Shown here: piece by piece, positions 45,779 through 55,474 of the stretch
How the letters are laid out: each line of letters starts with the position of its first letter
Numbering within the stretch: position 1 is the stretch's first letter
Source: Cycas panzhihuaensis
Taxonomy: Eukaryota > Cycadophyta
Direction of reading: 5' to 3'
Length of the DNA stretch: 64,000 nt
NCBI GenBank assembly: GCA_023213395.1
Contig: CM041465.1
Span: forward strand, 33,487,741-33,551,740
The notes under the pieces: model-generated
Databases searched by the model: none
What the model was told of the DNA's origin: nothing
The model's input: only the letters and a program-made list of their open reading frames with translations
Position numbers and translations under genes: made by a program

Positions 45779-46351
45779 GTGGATGTTGATACTTGTGTTT
45801 CAAATGATGTTGATTCCTCTTTTGACTCATCTTCAAATTTTGACATTGATTCATTAGTTGCTAATCACTTATATGTTGAAGAAAACAAAAGTAAACAAGT
45901 GGTGACTAAAATGTTGATTGAAGACATTCTTGATGTACGCTTTGAAGATGCTTTTGATGAATACATACATGATCACCTGGCAGGTCTACACCAAGCTCAA
46001 GTTGGTTCAACCATGGTCCATTATATCCTTTGCATAACGAAGGAATCACTATTGCACATGAAGACGAAGAAGGTTAAGTTCAAGAACTATCACTCTGGAA
46101 GGCTACCTCATGGACGACATTGCAAGAATAAAGATAAAGATCAAGGAGAAGACATTGTGTTCAAAACTATTCCAAGATCAAGGTGCTGTAAATTCAAAGA
46201 AGACAAAGTACATCTTGATCAAATTAGGAGTCTAATAGAAGTCATGCTTAATGTCCTAAGTCTATTGTCAAGTGTCATGGTATTCAGTCTCTTTGTAGTC
46301 TTGACATTAAACATTATGGGAAGATGTTGGAAGATAATGTTTAATGTGTAA
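45779..46351 (+). CDS. E7 second ORF, unrecognised
   Basis: A 190-codon frame running into the 3' LTR. Asp/Ser-rich start (DVDTCVSNDVDSSFDSSSNFDIDS), then KMLIEDILDVRFEDAFDEYIHDHL, a basic stretch (KTKKVKFKNYHSGRLPHGRHCKNKDKDQGED) and a hydrophobic end. The last part (FSLFVVLTLNIMGRC) covers the polypurine tract and resembles the end of E6 (VVSTLNIKGRC in translation), so that end is probably not functional protein. It is offset in frame from the gag-like ORF by a short gap and could be its continuation. Confidence 0.45.
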   Translation: MDVDTCVSNDVDSSFDSSSNFDIDSLVANHLYVEENKSKQVVTKMLIEDILDVRFEDAFDEYIHDHLAGLHQAQVGSTMVHYILCITKESLLHMKTKKVKFKNYHSGRLPHGRHCKNKDKDQGEDIVFKTIPRSRCCKFKEDKVHLDQIRSLIEVMLNVLSLLSSVMVFSLFVVLTLNIMGRCWKIMFNV

Positions 46352-46715
46352 GTGTCCAAGTATGTAATGCACACTTGTGCAAGTAAGTGGTCATTAGATT
46401 ATTGGTCAATAAATAGGTGTTATGTGGTTGGTTACGTAAGAGGTCATTTATCCCATATGTAACCCATGTCATCCTACTCTCTCCCACTTGTGATGTATAA
46501 ATAAGTGGTTGAGGTAGAGTTGTAGATACATTGAGTGAAGATGGAGTCCATTTTGATATTGTTATGGTTGTGGAGATATTGTGATGTACTTCCTTTCATA
46601 TTGAGTTAATGCTACAATATTATGTTCCTGATACTTATTCTATTAATCTTGAATATTGAATGATCTTGAATTGTTTCCATTGGATGTTGAATGCTCTCCA
46701 TATAATAATTTAACA
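46325..46715 (+). repeat. E7 3' LTR
   Basis: Preceded by ATTATGGGAAGA. TGTTGGAAG...TTTAACA, then TSD CGTCA. Confidence 0.93.
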
Positions 46716-46981
46716 CGTCAATCTTCAATTTGGCAGAGCTTCACTGTACCCAACAATCCATTATACAAATGAGAGTGTTTGGATATAATTTATAGACCAC
46801 GATACGCCTCGAAGATTAATCTCATTGGCTGAAATAATGGGCCAATACTATAGGCTCGTTATTCAGTAAGGGGCAGACCCGACATGATTATCAATTATAA
46901 TTTGATTACAATATGGTACAACTCATAGTACAAAGATATATTCGATACATTTACAAATTGGATGGCATTAATGTTTTAACA
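46716..46981 (-). repeat. E8a 3' LTR, inner part
   Basis: Continues the LTR after E7 (46716-46720 is the duplicated CGTCA) and ends ...TTTTAACA on the plus strand. The polypurine tract in minus sense, AAGGGAGGG, lies at 46982-46990. Confidence 0.88.
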
Positions 46982-46991
46982 CCCTCCCTTA

Positions 46992-47485
46992 ATGACAACT
47001 CCGTTTCTCTTGACGCTGAGGTCGTGTTGAAACCTTTCAAACTTTGGTCTCCCAAGTTCTTTGGTGAAGATGTTTGCCACTTGGTCCTCAGTCGGTCGAT
47101 ACACAAGGTCAACTTCGCCATTTTGCACATGCTCACGGATGAAGTGATGATGGATCCTTATATGTTTGGTTCTCGCATGGAAGACAATATTCTTGGTCAT
47201 CTTCAAAACACTCTATTTATCACAATAGAGAGTAGTGGCATGAGTCTGATGAATTCCAAGTTTCGCAAGAATCCTACGTAGCCAAATCACCTTAGTGGTT
47301 GCATGAACAACTGCTTTGTATTCAACTTCTGTGGAGGAGAGAGCAACATTTGGTTGTTTCTTGCAGCTCCAAGAGATTATAGCTAAGTTCATGTCGAAGC
47401 AGTACCTTGACGTGGAATGGCATGAGTCTTGGCAACCGGCCCAATCAACATCTGTATATCCTTTTAACAAAGGAATGTCAACTTA
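46992..47485 (-). pseudogene. pol: E8a RNase H (copia)
   Basis: Minus-strand reading: YTDVDWAGCQDSCHSTSRYCF, SWSCKKQPNVALSSTEVEYKAVV, LYCDK, then after a frameshift KMTKNIVFHARTKHIRIHHHFIREHVQNGEVDLVY and IFTKELGRPKFERF. It ends next to the polypurine tract. Confidence 0.87.
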
Positions 47486-48640
47486 GTTGTAATCTAGGGA
47501 AAACTGAAGTGTGTCATGGATGTATTTGAGGATTCTAGTGGCGGCTTTCCAGTGAGATGCCTTGGGTTGTGAGATGTATCTAGAACAGATCCCAACTGCA
47601 TAGGAGATATCCGGTCGAGTGTGAGTGAGGTAGATCAAACTCCCAACTAACTGTCAGTACAAGGTGGGATCAAAGGGCTTGCCTTATTCATCAAGAGTGA
47701 GTTTGGTCTCCATTTCCATTGATATAGGTGATGGTTTGTAGTTGCCCATTTTGAACCACTGCAAAAGTTCATTTGCAGATTTGGATTATAACAGGAATAT
47801 GTGACCAGGTTCTTGCCACACTTCAATACCAAGGAAATAATGTAACAACCTAGGATCAGTCATCTCGAAGTTGTCTTTAAGTTCTATTTGGAGACAAGCT
47901 ATGCCGTCATCATCATTTCTAGTGATTGCCAAGTCGTCCACATAAAGATCTATGATAGTGATCAAATTGCATTTAATCTGAATGTATAGATTAGGATTGG
48001 AGGGTGAACAAGTGAATCAATGTTGCATGAAGAGGGCATCAATTTTCGCATACCAGGCACAAGGTGCATGTTTCAGTCCATAGAGAGTTGTCTTAAGCTT
48101 ACAAACTTTCTTAAGCTTACAAACTAAGTGTTCTTTTCCAGGAACAATATAGCCAGGAGGTTGCTTCAAGAAAACTTTTTCAGTGAGCTCTCCATTGAGG
48201 AAGGAAGGCACTCTTCACATGCATCTGGTATATAGGCCAGTTGAATTGGGCTGTAAGAGACATAACTAGATGGAATGTGGTCATGTTAGCAATGGGTGAA
48301 AAGGTCTCGTCATAACCAATCCCATCTTGTTATTTGAAACCTTTTACACCCAAATGAGCTTTGTGATGCTCAATGGTACCATCAGCATAAAACATTGTTT
48401 TATAAAGCCATCTACAATCAATTGGCTTCTTTCCAGGTGGTAAATTAGTCAACTCCCATGTGTCATTCTTAATGATTGAGCTCATTTCTTCGTCCATTGT
48501 AGCTTTTCATGTTTGGTCTTTGACTACCTCCTCAAACGTGGAAGGCTAAGGAGCCTCAAGGACATGTGCCATTAAGGCATAGTTTGTGGAGTGCTTCATT
48601 CTAGACTCTTTCTTGGGAGCAACAGGAGGAGGAGGTGCAC
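47486..48640 (-). pseudogene. pol: E8a reverse transcriptase (copia)
   Basis: Heavily broken. Recognisable pieces in minus sense: SFLNGELTEKVFLKQPPGYIVPGKEHLVCKLKK, LYGLKHAPCAWYAKIDALF, and the region around 47940 encoding VDDLAITRN. An 18-bp tandem duplication near 48091-48126 repeats the LKKVCK segment in frame. The order RT to the left of IN on the plus strand fits a minus-strand element. Confidence 0.82.
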
Positions 48641-49722
48641 ATTTTATCAGTTGTAGGTACCATTTAGGAGGTTTTTTGATATTAGTGACCTCCACTTGAA
48701 GATCATCTACTGATATAGGTGGCATCTGAATTTGAGGTTGAAGCTAGTGGAGCTGAAGATGGACTTGGCGTGTAGGATGTTGTTGGTGCAGGTGCCTCAA
48801 GAAATGATGCAATAGGCACTTCTGGTACAACAACATCTTATCTGCAACAAACTGAATCTAGGAAGGGTCCAAGTCTAGTGTGTCTTCAGCAAAATTATCA
48901 TCCCAAATGGTATACACCTAATTTCCAACAGGGTCATACACCTTATAACCTTTACATCTAGGTACATAACTAATGAAAATGCACTTGAAGCTCTTGTCAT
49001 CTAACTTTTTCCTGTTTTCCTTGGGAATGAACTTGTAAGTAGTGCAACCGACTGTCCTTAAATGTGAGATGGTAGGCTTTTGGCCTGACTAAGCCTCCTT
49101 AGATGTTATATCTCTTACTGCTATGGTGGCACCTCTGTTTGTTAAATATGCAGTAGTAGCTAGAGCTTCAACCCAAAAATAAGTAGCAAGGTTTGCAACA
49201 TTCAACATGGATTTTTCTACACCATTTTGATTCATTCTTTCTGCTACACCATTTTGTTGGGCTGTGCATGGAGTGGAGAACTGACATTTGATTCCAAATT
49301 CTAGGCAGAAATTGATGAACTATTTTGATGTATACTCTCCTCTATTGTCTGATCTCATTTTCAACTTCAGCCTTAAAGTCCTTGAATTTGTCAAAAAGAA
49401 AGTAAACCCATACTTTCCTAGAATAGTCATCTATAAAAGTGATGAAGTTCAAATTGCCATTAAGGGAAGGTACTGACATAGGCCCACATATATATAAGTG
49501 GACTAACTCCAATGGTTCAAAGGCATGCCATGCCTTGTTGGAAGGGAATGATTCTCTACGTTGCTTTCCCACTAAGTAGGCCTAACAAATGCACCTGGTT
49601 CTTTTTATCTTAGGCAACCCATGCACCATTTGTAGCTTATACATGAGATTTAGGTGCTGCATGTTCAAGTGACCTAGGCGTTGGTGCCATAATTGGTCAT
49701 TGGTGCTGTTTGAGGGGGGTTG
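48641..49722 (-). pseudogene. pol: E8a integrase and linker (copia)
   Basis: Minus strand: zinc-binding end LWHQRLGHLNMQHLNL near 49680, CLVGKQRRESFPSNKAWHAFEPLELVHLYICGPMSV, FITFIDDYSRKVWVYFLFDKFKDFKAEVENE. The first catalytic Asp is lost (HLYICGP for HSDICGP). About 20 residues are missing after YFLFDKF. The C-terminal part at 48950-49100 (SHLRT, DDKSFK) and the Ser/Pro/Thr-rich linker (48700-48850) are broken by stops. Confidence 0.82.
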
Positions 49723-49776
49723 CTAATCATCATATGAACATTCACCTTGAATTTCTTTCATAGGTGGGTCTTCAAC
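49723..49776. repeat. 54-bp direct repeat flanking the TRIM-like piece (left copy)
   Basis: CTAATCATCATATG...GGGTCTTCAAC, repeated with few changes at 50088-50141. The two copies bracket 49777-50078. A duplication this long is not an integrase footprint. Confidence 0.85.
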
Positions 49777-50078
49777 AAACCGTTATACCAAAATCTTGCG
49801 TTGTTAGTGAAGAGGGCCCCCCACCAAGTAGACCATTAACTCCCCCCAGGTCAAACAGGCTAGCCCCACTTTCACCGGCATTCAAGTGCTCCACAGGCCC
49901 CAGCTACAATAGCGTTTTGTGCATCGACGACGTTTAGCGCATCCCACCGCCGCTCCCATAAGCGGCGTTTGCCCCCAAGGGATTCAAACTTGGGTCTTGG
50001 CTCTGATACTACTTGTAATGAACCGTTACAACAAAACCTCGAGGTGTTAGTGAAGAGGGCCCTCCACCAAGCAGACCA
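49777..50078 (-). mobile_element. TRIM-like miniature LTR element
   Basis: Two direct repeats of about 60 bp (49777-49835 and 50014-50078; shared words AACCGTTA, GTTAGTGAAGAGGGCCC, CCACCAAG) flank about 178 bp. Read on the minus strand the inner part begins next to the right-hand repeat with TATCAGAGCC, an initiator-Met primer-binding site, and ends with GGGGGGAGTTAA, a polypurine tract, before the left-hand repeat. The repeats start TGGTCT and the right one ends ATTACA. Terminal bases of the left repeat are missing. The interior is GC-rich (GCCGCTTATGGGAGCGGC hairpin) and non-coding. TRIMs are known short non-autonomous LTR elements of plants. Confidence 0.75.
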
Positions 50079-50141
50079 TTTACCTTACTAATCATGATAT
50101 GAACATTTGCCTTGAATTTCTTTCATGGGTGGGTCTTCAAC

Positions 50142-50640
50142 TAAGATTTCTTTGCCTTTATCAAGGTGATTGGTTCATACAAAAGCACGAGAATCTTGTT
50201 GTGGTCCAGTGGTGAGGGGAACTCCATCCAGCTTGTATAACCCACTGTTTTCATGTCCTATAGCAACCAATTATCTTGTAGCATGATATGTGATAGTGCA
50301 GACACCTTGGCTTAATAGAACATCAAGGTTCTGCTTATCGATTGGCTGACTAACAACAAGTTTTCTTTCATGACAGGTACCAAGAGAATGTTATTAATGT
50401 GATTGCGAACATTGGAGTTCTTCGATTCAATAAGGGCTCTACCAAATTTGGTTGCACCATGTGTGAGATTGTCTCCAAATGTAACTGTTTGAGCCCTAAT
50501 GGGATGTGTATCCTTAAGCAAGTCTTCAATGTCAGTCATGTGACGAGTGGCACCAAAATCAATCAACCAAGAATTGTCATCATGCTGAGATGACAAGGCT
50601 GCATAGAATAGGTTTTCTGAGTTGCTTTGTGAATCAACTA
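50142..50640 (-). pseudogene. pol: E8a protease (copia)
   Basis: Minus-strand open frame 50312-50596: DDNSWLIDFGATRHMTD with the catalytic Asp but DSGA changed to DFGA, then KFGRALIESKNSNVRNHI and NNILLVPVMKENLLLVSQ. The last segment is the reference for the inverted piece in E8b (55000-55094). Confidence 0.85.
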
Positions 50641-51652
50641 CATTGCCTATTTGTTGAGGATTCTTGTTGAACCTTTGGTTTCTTGGTTGTTGCCTATTGA
50701 ATTGTCCCTAATTTTGGTTTCTACCTTGGTTCCTATTCTGCTGAAAATTTTGACCCCCTTGTTGTCCACCTTAGTTTTGTAAGAGTTGCAGTTTTGCTTG
50801 TCTTCTTCTGCAATCTATCACAAATGGCCCATTCTTGCAACAATATAAGTAGGTGACATTTTGTGTTCACTGTTGATTCTTTGAAGGTTGTGGTTGTTGT
50901 TAAGTGAGGTTCAATGAACCAAATTGTTGGGCAATGGGTTGTTGTTGAGGTGGCTACTGACATGGTTGTTGAGGTGGCTGATTCTCTCCTGAATTTCTAG
51001 CTACAAATATAGAAGCAAAGTCATAAGTGGATGTCACTCCTTGGCGATTTAGGATGCTTTCCTCTCTAAGCAAAAGTCCTTCCAAGGTGTTGAACTCTAT
51101 TGTGGCGAAGCTATCATATAGGTGGGGTACAAAGCTATTGTATTCAATGGGAAGAATTTTGATGATACTTGACACTAAGTCATGGTCAGAAGGAGGGGCA
51201 CTAAGGTTGTGGAGTTGATTCCTGATAGTTTTGATTTCAGTAAGGTGTGAAACTATAGTGCCAACAATGGGAATGGTAAAGAGGTGAGCTTTCAAGGTGA
51301 TAGACCTAGAGTCATCTTTTCTCTCATGGAGGGAGCATATGGTGCTCCAAGCTTCATGAGAGGTTTCAGTAGTTTCAATGTTTTTATCAACTTGGTCTTC
51401 TGTAGTAAGGTGAAGGAAGGAGAGGGCAATGTTATCTTTAGCCTTGAAGGCTACTAGGGAAACAAGATTAGGTGGAATCTTTTGGTCAGGGTTGTCTGGG
51501 TCCTTGGTGGGTGTTGGTTGAGCAATATCCCCATTTACATAGGCCCAATAAGCATTCATTATCAAAAGGTTTTTGACTTGTTTCACCCAAGCCAAAAAGT
51601 TGTTGGTCTCACTTAGTTTGATGGTGTTTGACACTAAAATTTGTGTTGCCAT
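50641..51652 (-). pseudogene. gag: E8a gag (copia)
   Basis: Open for 232 codons from the ATG at 51652 (minus strand): MATQILVSNTIKLSETNNFLAWVKQVKNLLIM, DNIALSFLHLTTEDQVDKNI, TSHEAWSTICSLHERKDD, LPIEYNSFVPHLYDS, EGLLLREESILNRQG. It is then frameshifted into a Gln/Asn-rich region with a poor zinc-knuckle trace (CCKNGPFVIDC near 50840). Same type as E9 gag. Confidence 0.87.
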
Positions 51653-51890
51653 GTTTGTGTGTCTTTGTATTCTATCTAGGTAAGGGGCTACTAAACTAGA
51701 ATGCTATAGTCTTAAGGGTCTCCAATAAGCCCTTGATTGTTATTCGGTCTAGTTGCGCTTGCCCATATGTGGTAGTTCAAGGACTCTATATGCTTTGGTA
51801 TGCGACCACGTTAAGATCTATATACCTAGGTACATGAGCATAGAAGGCCGACGTGCCCTCTTGACATTGTTTGTCCACCGGCGTCGGATT
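51653..51890 (-). other. E8a leader next to gag
   Basis: Non-coding. It continues beyond E8b at 55475; GGATT at 51886-51890 and 55475-55479 is the E8b TSD. Confidence 0.75.
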
Positions 51891-52281
51891 TGAAAAATTC
51901 AAACAGGATCTAACAGAAACTCATGCATGCAGAAAGTAAATGACAAAGCAAGTAAATAATCAGATCAACGCAAATTTGTTGCACAGAACTTAGATGGCCA
52001 AATTGGTTGGCACTGTTAATCTATATTTTGGCAGAGCTTTGCCATATCAAATAATCCAATGTATAAATGAGAGGATTCAAGTACAATTTATAGGCCACGA
52101 TATGCCTTGAAGATAAATCTCATTGGCCAACATAACTGGCCAATATTATTGGCCCATTATTCAGCAAGTGGACAGACCCAACATGTTATTACATTACAAT
52201 TCAATTTATAATGTGGTACACTAATGGTACAAAGATACATAAAAATACATTTACAAATGAGGTGTTGTTAATGTTTTAACA
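51891..52281 (-). repeat. E8b 3' LTR
   Basis: Plus-strand ends TGAAAAATTCAAACAG...TTTTAACA. The polypurine tract in minus sense, AAGGGAAGG, is at 52282-52290. Confidence 0.9.
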
Positions 52282-52750
52282 CCTTCCCTTAATAGCATCT
52301 CTATTTGTCTTGACGTCGATGTCATATTGAAACCTTTCAAAGTTTGGTCTCCCAAGTGCCTTGGTGAAGATATCTACCACTTGGACCTCAGTCGATCGAT
52401 ACACAAGGTCAACTTCTCTGTTTTGCATATGTTCATGGATGAAGTGATGATGGATCTTTATATGTTTGGTTCTCGCATGGAAGACAGGATTCTTGGTCAT
52501 CTTTAAAACACTCTGATTATCACAAAAGAGAGTGGTGGCATGTGTTTGAGGATGTCCAAGTTCCGCAAAAATCTTGCATAGCCAGATCACCTTAGTGGTT
52601 GCATGAACAACTGCTTTGTATTTGACTTCCATGGAGGAGAGAGCAACATTTGGTTGTTTCTTGCAGCTCTAAGAAATTCCAGTTGAGTTCATGTTGAAAT
52701 AATACCCTGACGTGGAATGGTGTGAGTCTTGGCAACTGGCCCAATTAGCA
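52282..52750 (-). pseudogene. pol: E8b RNase H (copia)
   Basis: Minus strand: MEVKYKAVVHATTKVIW, TLFCDNQSVLKMTKNPVFHARTKHIKIHHHFI, REVDLVYRSTEVQVVDIFTKALGRPNFERF; the start (SWSCKKQ, ALSS) is in another frame. Near-identical to E8a in this domain. Confidence 0.87.
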
Positions 52751-53946
52751 TCTATATGTCCTTTTAGTATAGGAATGTCAACTTGGTTGTAATCTAGGCC
52801 AAACTAAAGTGTGCCATGGACGTATTTGAGGATTCTAGTAGCAGCTTTCCAGTAAGATTCCTTGGGCTATGACGTGTATTTGGAATATATCTCAACTACA
52901 TAGGAGATATTCGGTCAAGTGTGAGTGAGGTAGGTCAAACTCTCAACTTACTAGTACAAGGTGGGATCAAAGGGCTTGCCCCGTTCATCCAAAGTGAGCT
53001 TGGTCCCTATTTCCATTGGTATAGGTGATGGTTTGCAGTCACCCATATTAAATCGCTGCAAAAGTTTATTAGCATATTTGGATTGGGATAGGAATATGTG
53101 ACCAGGTTCTTGCCACAACTCAATACCGAGGAAATAATGTAGAAACCCAAGGTCAGTCATCTCAAAGTTGCTTTTGAGTTCTTTTTGGAGACAAGCTATA
53201 CTAGCATCGTCATTTCCAGTGATTGTCAAGTCGTCCACATAGAGAATTATGATTGTGATCAAGTTGCCTCTAATCCAAATATATAGATCAAGATCAGAGG
53301 GTGAATGAGTGAATCCATGCTACTTGAAGAAGGTGTCAGTCTTTGCATACCAGGCACGAGGTGCCTATTTCAATCCATAGAGGGCTTTCTTGAACTTGCA
53401 AACATAGCTAGAAGGTTGCCTTAAGAAAACCTCTTAAGTGAGTTCTCCATTCAGGAAGGCACTCTTCACATCCATCTGGTAAATAGACTAGTTGAATTGG
53501 GCTGCAAGTGACATAACCAGACAGAATGTGGTTATGTTGGCAATGGGTGCAAAGGTTTCTTCATAATTAATCCCCTCTTGTTGTTTGAAACCTTTTGTAA
53601 CCAGGTGAGCTTTGTGATGCTCAATGGTGCCATCGACATGAAACTTTGTTTTATAAAGCCATCTACAATCAATTGGCTTCTTTCTAGGTGGCAATTCAGC
53701 CAGCTCCCATGTGTCATTCTTGATGATTGAGGTTATTTCTTCATCCATTGCAGCTTTCCACGTTTGGTCTTTGACTGCCTCCTCAAACGTGAAAGTCTTA
53801 GAAGTCTCAAAGACACATGCTATTAAGGCATAGTTTATGGAGTGCCTCATTCTAGACTCTCTCTTAGGAGCAGTGGGAGGAGGAGGTGCATCCTTTATTA
53901 GTTGTTGGTACCATTTAGGAGGCTTTTGGATACTAGTGACCTCCAC
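52751..53946 (-). pseudogene. pol: E8b reverse transcriptase (copia)
   Basis: Minus strand: TWKAAMDEEITSIIKNDTWELAELPPRKKPIDCRWLYKTKF, HHKAHLVTKGFKQQEGINYEETFAPIAN (53488-53946), then with stops FLNGELT, FKKALYG, and 52951-53262 MITIIILYVDDLTITGNDDASIACLQKELKSNFEMTDLGFLHYFLGIEL with an intact YVDD. Confidence 0.88.
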
Positions 53947-54999
53947 CTAAGGATCATCTGTTGATATGGGTGGTACTGCAGAGGTAGCATCAAAATTTGA
54001 GGGTGAAGCTATTAGAGCTAAAGATGGATTTGGCGTGTAGGATGTGGTTGGTGTAGGTGGCTCAAGAATTGGTGCAAAAGGCACTTCTGGTACAACAACA
54101 TCATTATCTGCGACAAACTGAATTTGTGAAGGGTCCAAGTCTAGTGTATCTCCAACAAAGATAACATCTTGAGTGGTATATACCTAATTTCCAGCAAGGT
54201 CATACACCTTATAAGCTTTACATCCGAGCACATAACCAATGAAGATGCACTTGAAGCTCTTGTCATCCAACTTTTTCTTGTTTTCTTTGGGGATGAACTT
54301 GTAAGTAGTGCAATCGAATGTCCTTAAGTGTGAGATGGCAGGCTTTTGGCTTGACCAAGCCTCCTCGGGTGTGATATCTCTTACTACTACGGTGGCACTT
54401 TTGTTTGTGAGATATGCAATAGTAGCTAGAGCTTCAACCAAAAAATGAGTATCAAAGTTTGCAGCACTCAACATAGCTTTTGCCTTGTTCACCAAAGTTT
54501 GGTTTATTTTTAATACAACACCATTTTGTTGGGTTGTGCATGGAGCGGAGAATTGGCGTTTGACCCCAAATTCTCAGCAGAAATTGGTGAACTACTTTTA
54601 AGTGTATTATCTTCCATTGTGTGAACTAAGCACCTTGATCGTCATGCTAGTTTCATTTTCAACTTCAGCCTTGAAGACCTTGAATTTTTCAAAAGCTTCA
54701 AATTTGTGTCGAAGAAAATAGACCTAGACTTTCCTCGAATAATCATCAATGAAGGTCATGAACCAACTTCCATTGAGGGAAGAAACTGACATAGGCCCAT
54801 AGATATCTGAGTGGGCTAACCCTAAAGGTTCAGAGGCACACTATGCCTTGTTGGAAGGGAATGGCTCTCTTTGTTGCTTTCTCACTAAGCAGGCCTCACA
54901 AATGTAATTGGTTCTTTTGATTTTAGGCATCCCGTGCACTATTTGTAGCCTATACATGAGTTTAAGGCTTTGCATATTTAGGTGACCTAGGCATTGGTT
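53947..54999 (-). pseudogene. pol: E8b integrase and linker (copia)
   Basis: Linker 53947-54138 is Pro/Ser/Thr-rich. Integrase C-terminus 54184-54495: MVNKAKAMLSAANFDTHFLVEALATIAYLTNKSA, TPEEAWSSQKPAISHLRTFDC, LDDKSFKCIFIGYVLGCKAYKVYD. The core is broken by stops. The zinc-binding region near 54850-54995 reads CLGHLNMQSLKLMYRLQIVHGMPKIKRTNYICEACLVRKQQ. The region stops abruptly at about 55000. Confidence 0.85.
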
Positions 55000-55094
55000 C
55001 CACCAAAATTGGAAGAGCCCTATTGCTTTGAAGAACTCAAATGTTTGCAACCACATTAGCAACATTCTCTTGGTACCTAGCTTGAAACAAAACA
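55000..55094 (+). other. Inverted protease segment in E8b
   Basis: Read on the plus strand this encodes KIGRALL, then KNSNVCNHISNILLVPSLKQNM, matching KFGRALIESKNSNVRNHI and NNILLVPVMKENL of E8a, which are on the minus strand there. It is flanked on the left by minus-strand integrase (GHLNMQ) and on the right, without any gap, by the LTR terminus TGAAAATTTCG at 55095, where a primer-binding site should be. Confidence 0.85.
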
Positions 55095-55474
55095 TGAAAA
55101 TTTCGAACAAGTTCTAACAAAAACTCATGTGCATGTAGAAAGTAAATGACAAAGCAAGTAAATAATAAGATCAACACAAATTTGTTGCACAGAATTGAGA
55201 CGACCAAATTGATTGGCACCGTCAATCTATATTTTGGTAGAGCTTCACCATATCAAATAATGAGAGCATTTGGGTATAATTTATAGACCACGATATGCCT
55301 CGAAGATAAATCTCATTAGCCGACATGACGGGCCAATATTATTGGCTTGTTATTTGGCAAGTGGGTGGACCCGACATGGTATTACATTACAATTTAATTT
55401 ATAATGTGGTACACTAATGGTACAAAGATACATAAAAGTACATTTACAAATGAGGTATCATTAATGTTTTAATA
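55095..55474 (-). repeat. E8b 5' LTR
   Basis: TGAAAATTTCGAACAAG...TTTTAATA on the plus strand, then TSD GGATT. The terminal CA has become TA. About 10 bp shorter than the left copy through a deletion near 55260. Confidence 0.88.

Larger units (their letters stand above)
42289..46715 (+). mobile_element. E7: gag-only (non-autonomous) copia-type element
   Basis: 4.43 kb with two 391-bp LTRs. Perfect TSD CGTCA (42284-42288 and 46716-46720) inside the E8a LTR. The primer-binding site CGGTATCATAGC is initiator-Met type with two changes. It has a gag-like ORF but no protease, integrase or RT. By eye the LTRs differ at about 21 sites, 19 of them transitions. LTR start, TATA region and gag N-terminus relate it to E6. 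Confidence 0.9.
51891..55474 (-). mobile_element. E8b: rearranged, gag-less copia sibling of E8a
   Basis: 3.58 kb, LTRs 391 bp (left, 3') and 380 bp (right, 5'). Perfect TSD GGATT. Inserted in the same orientation in the leader of its relative E8a. It contains RH, RT and IN, but gag, nearly all of PR and the primer-binding site are missing. A 95-bp PR segment in inverted orientation directly abuts the 5' LTR. It therefore integrated as an already defective molecule, or was rearranged with one breakpoint exactly at the LTR edge. Confidence 0.87.
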
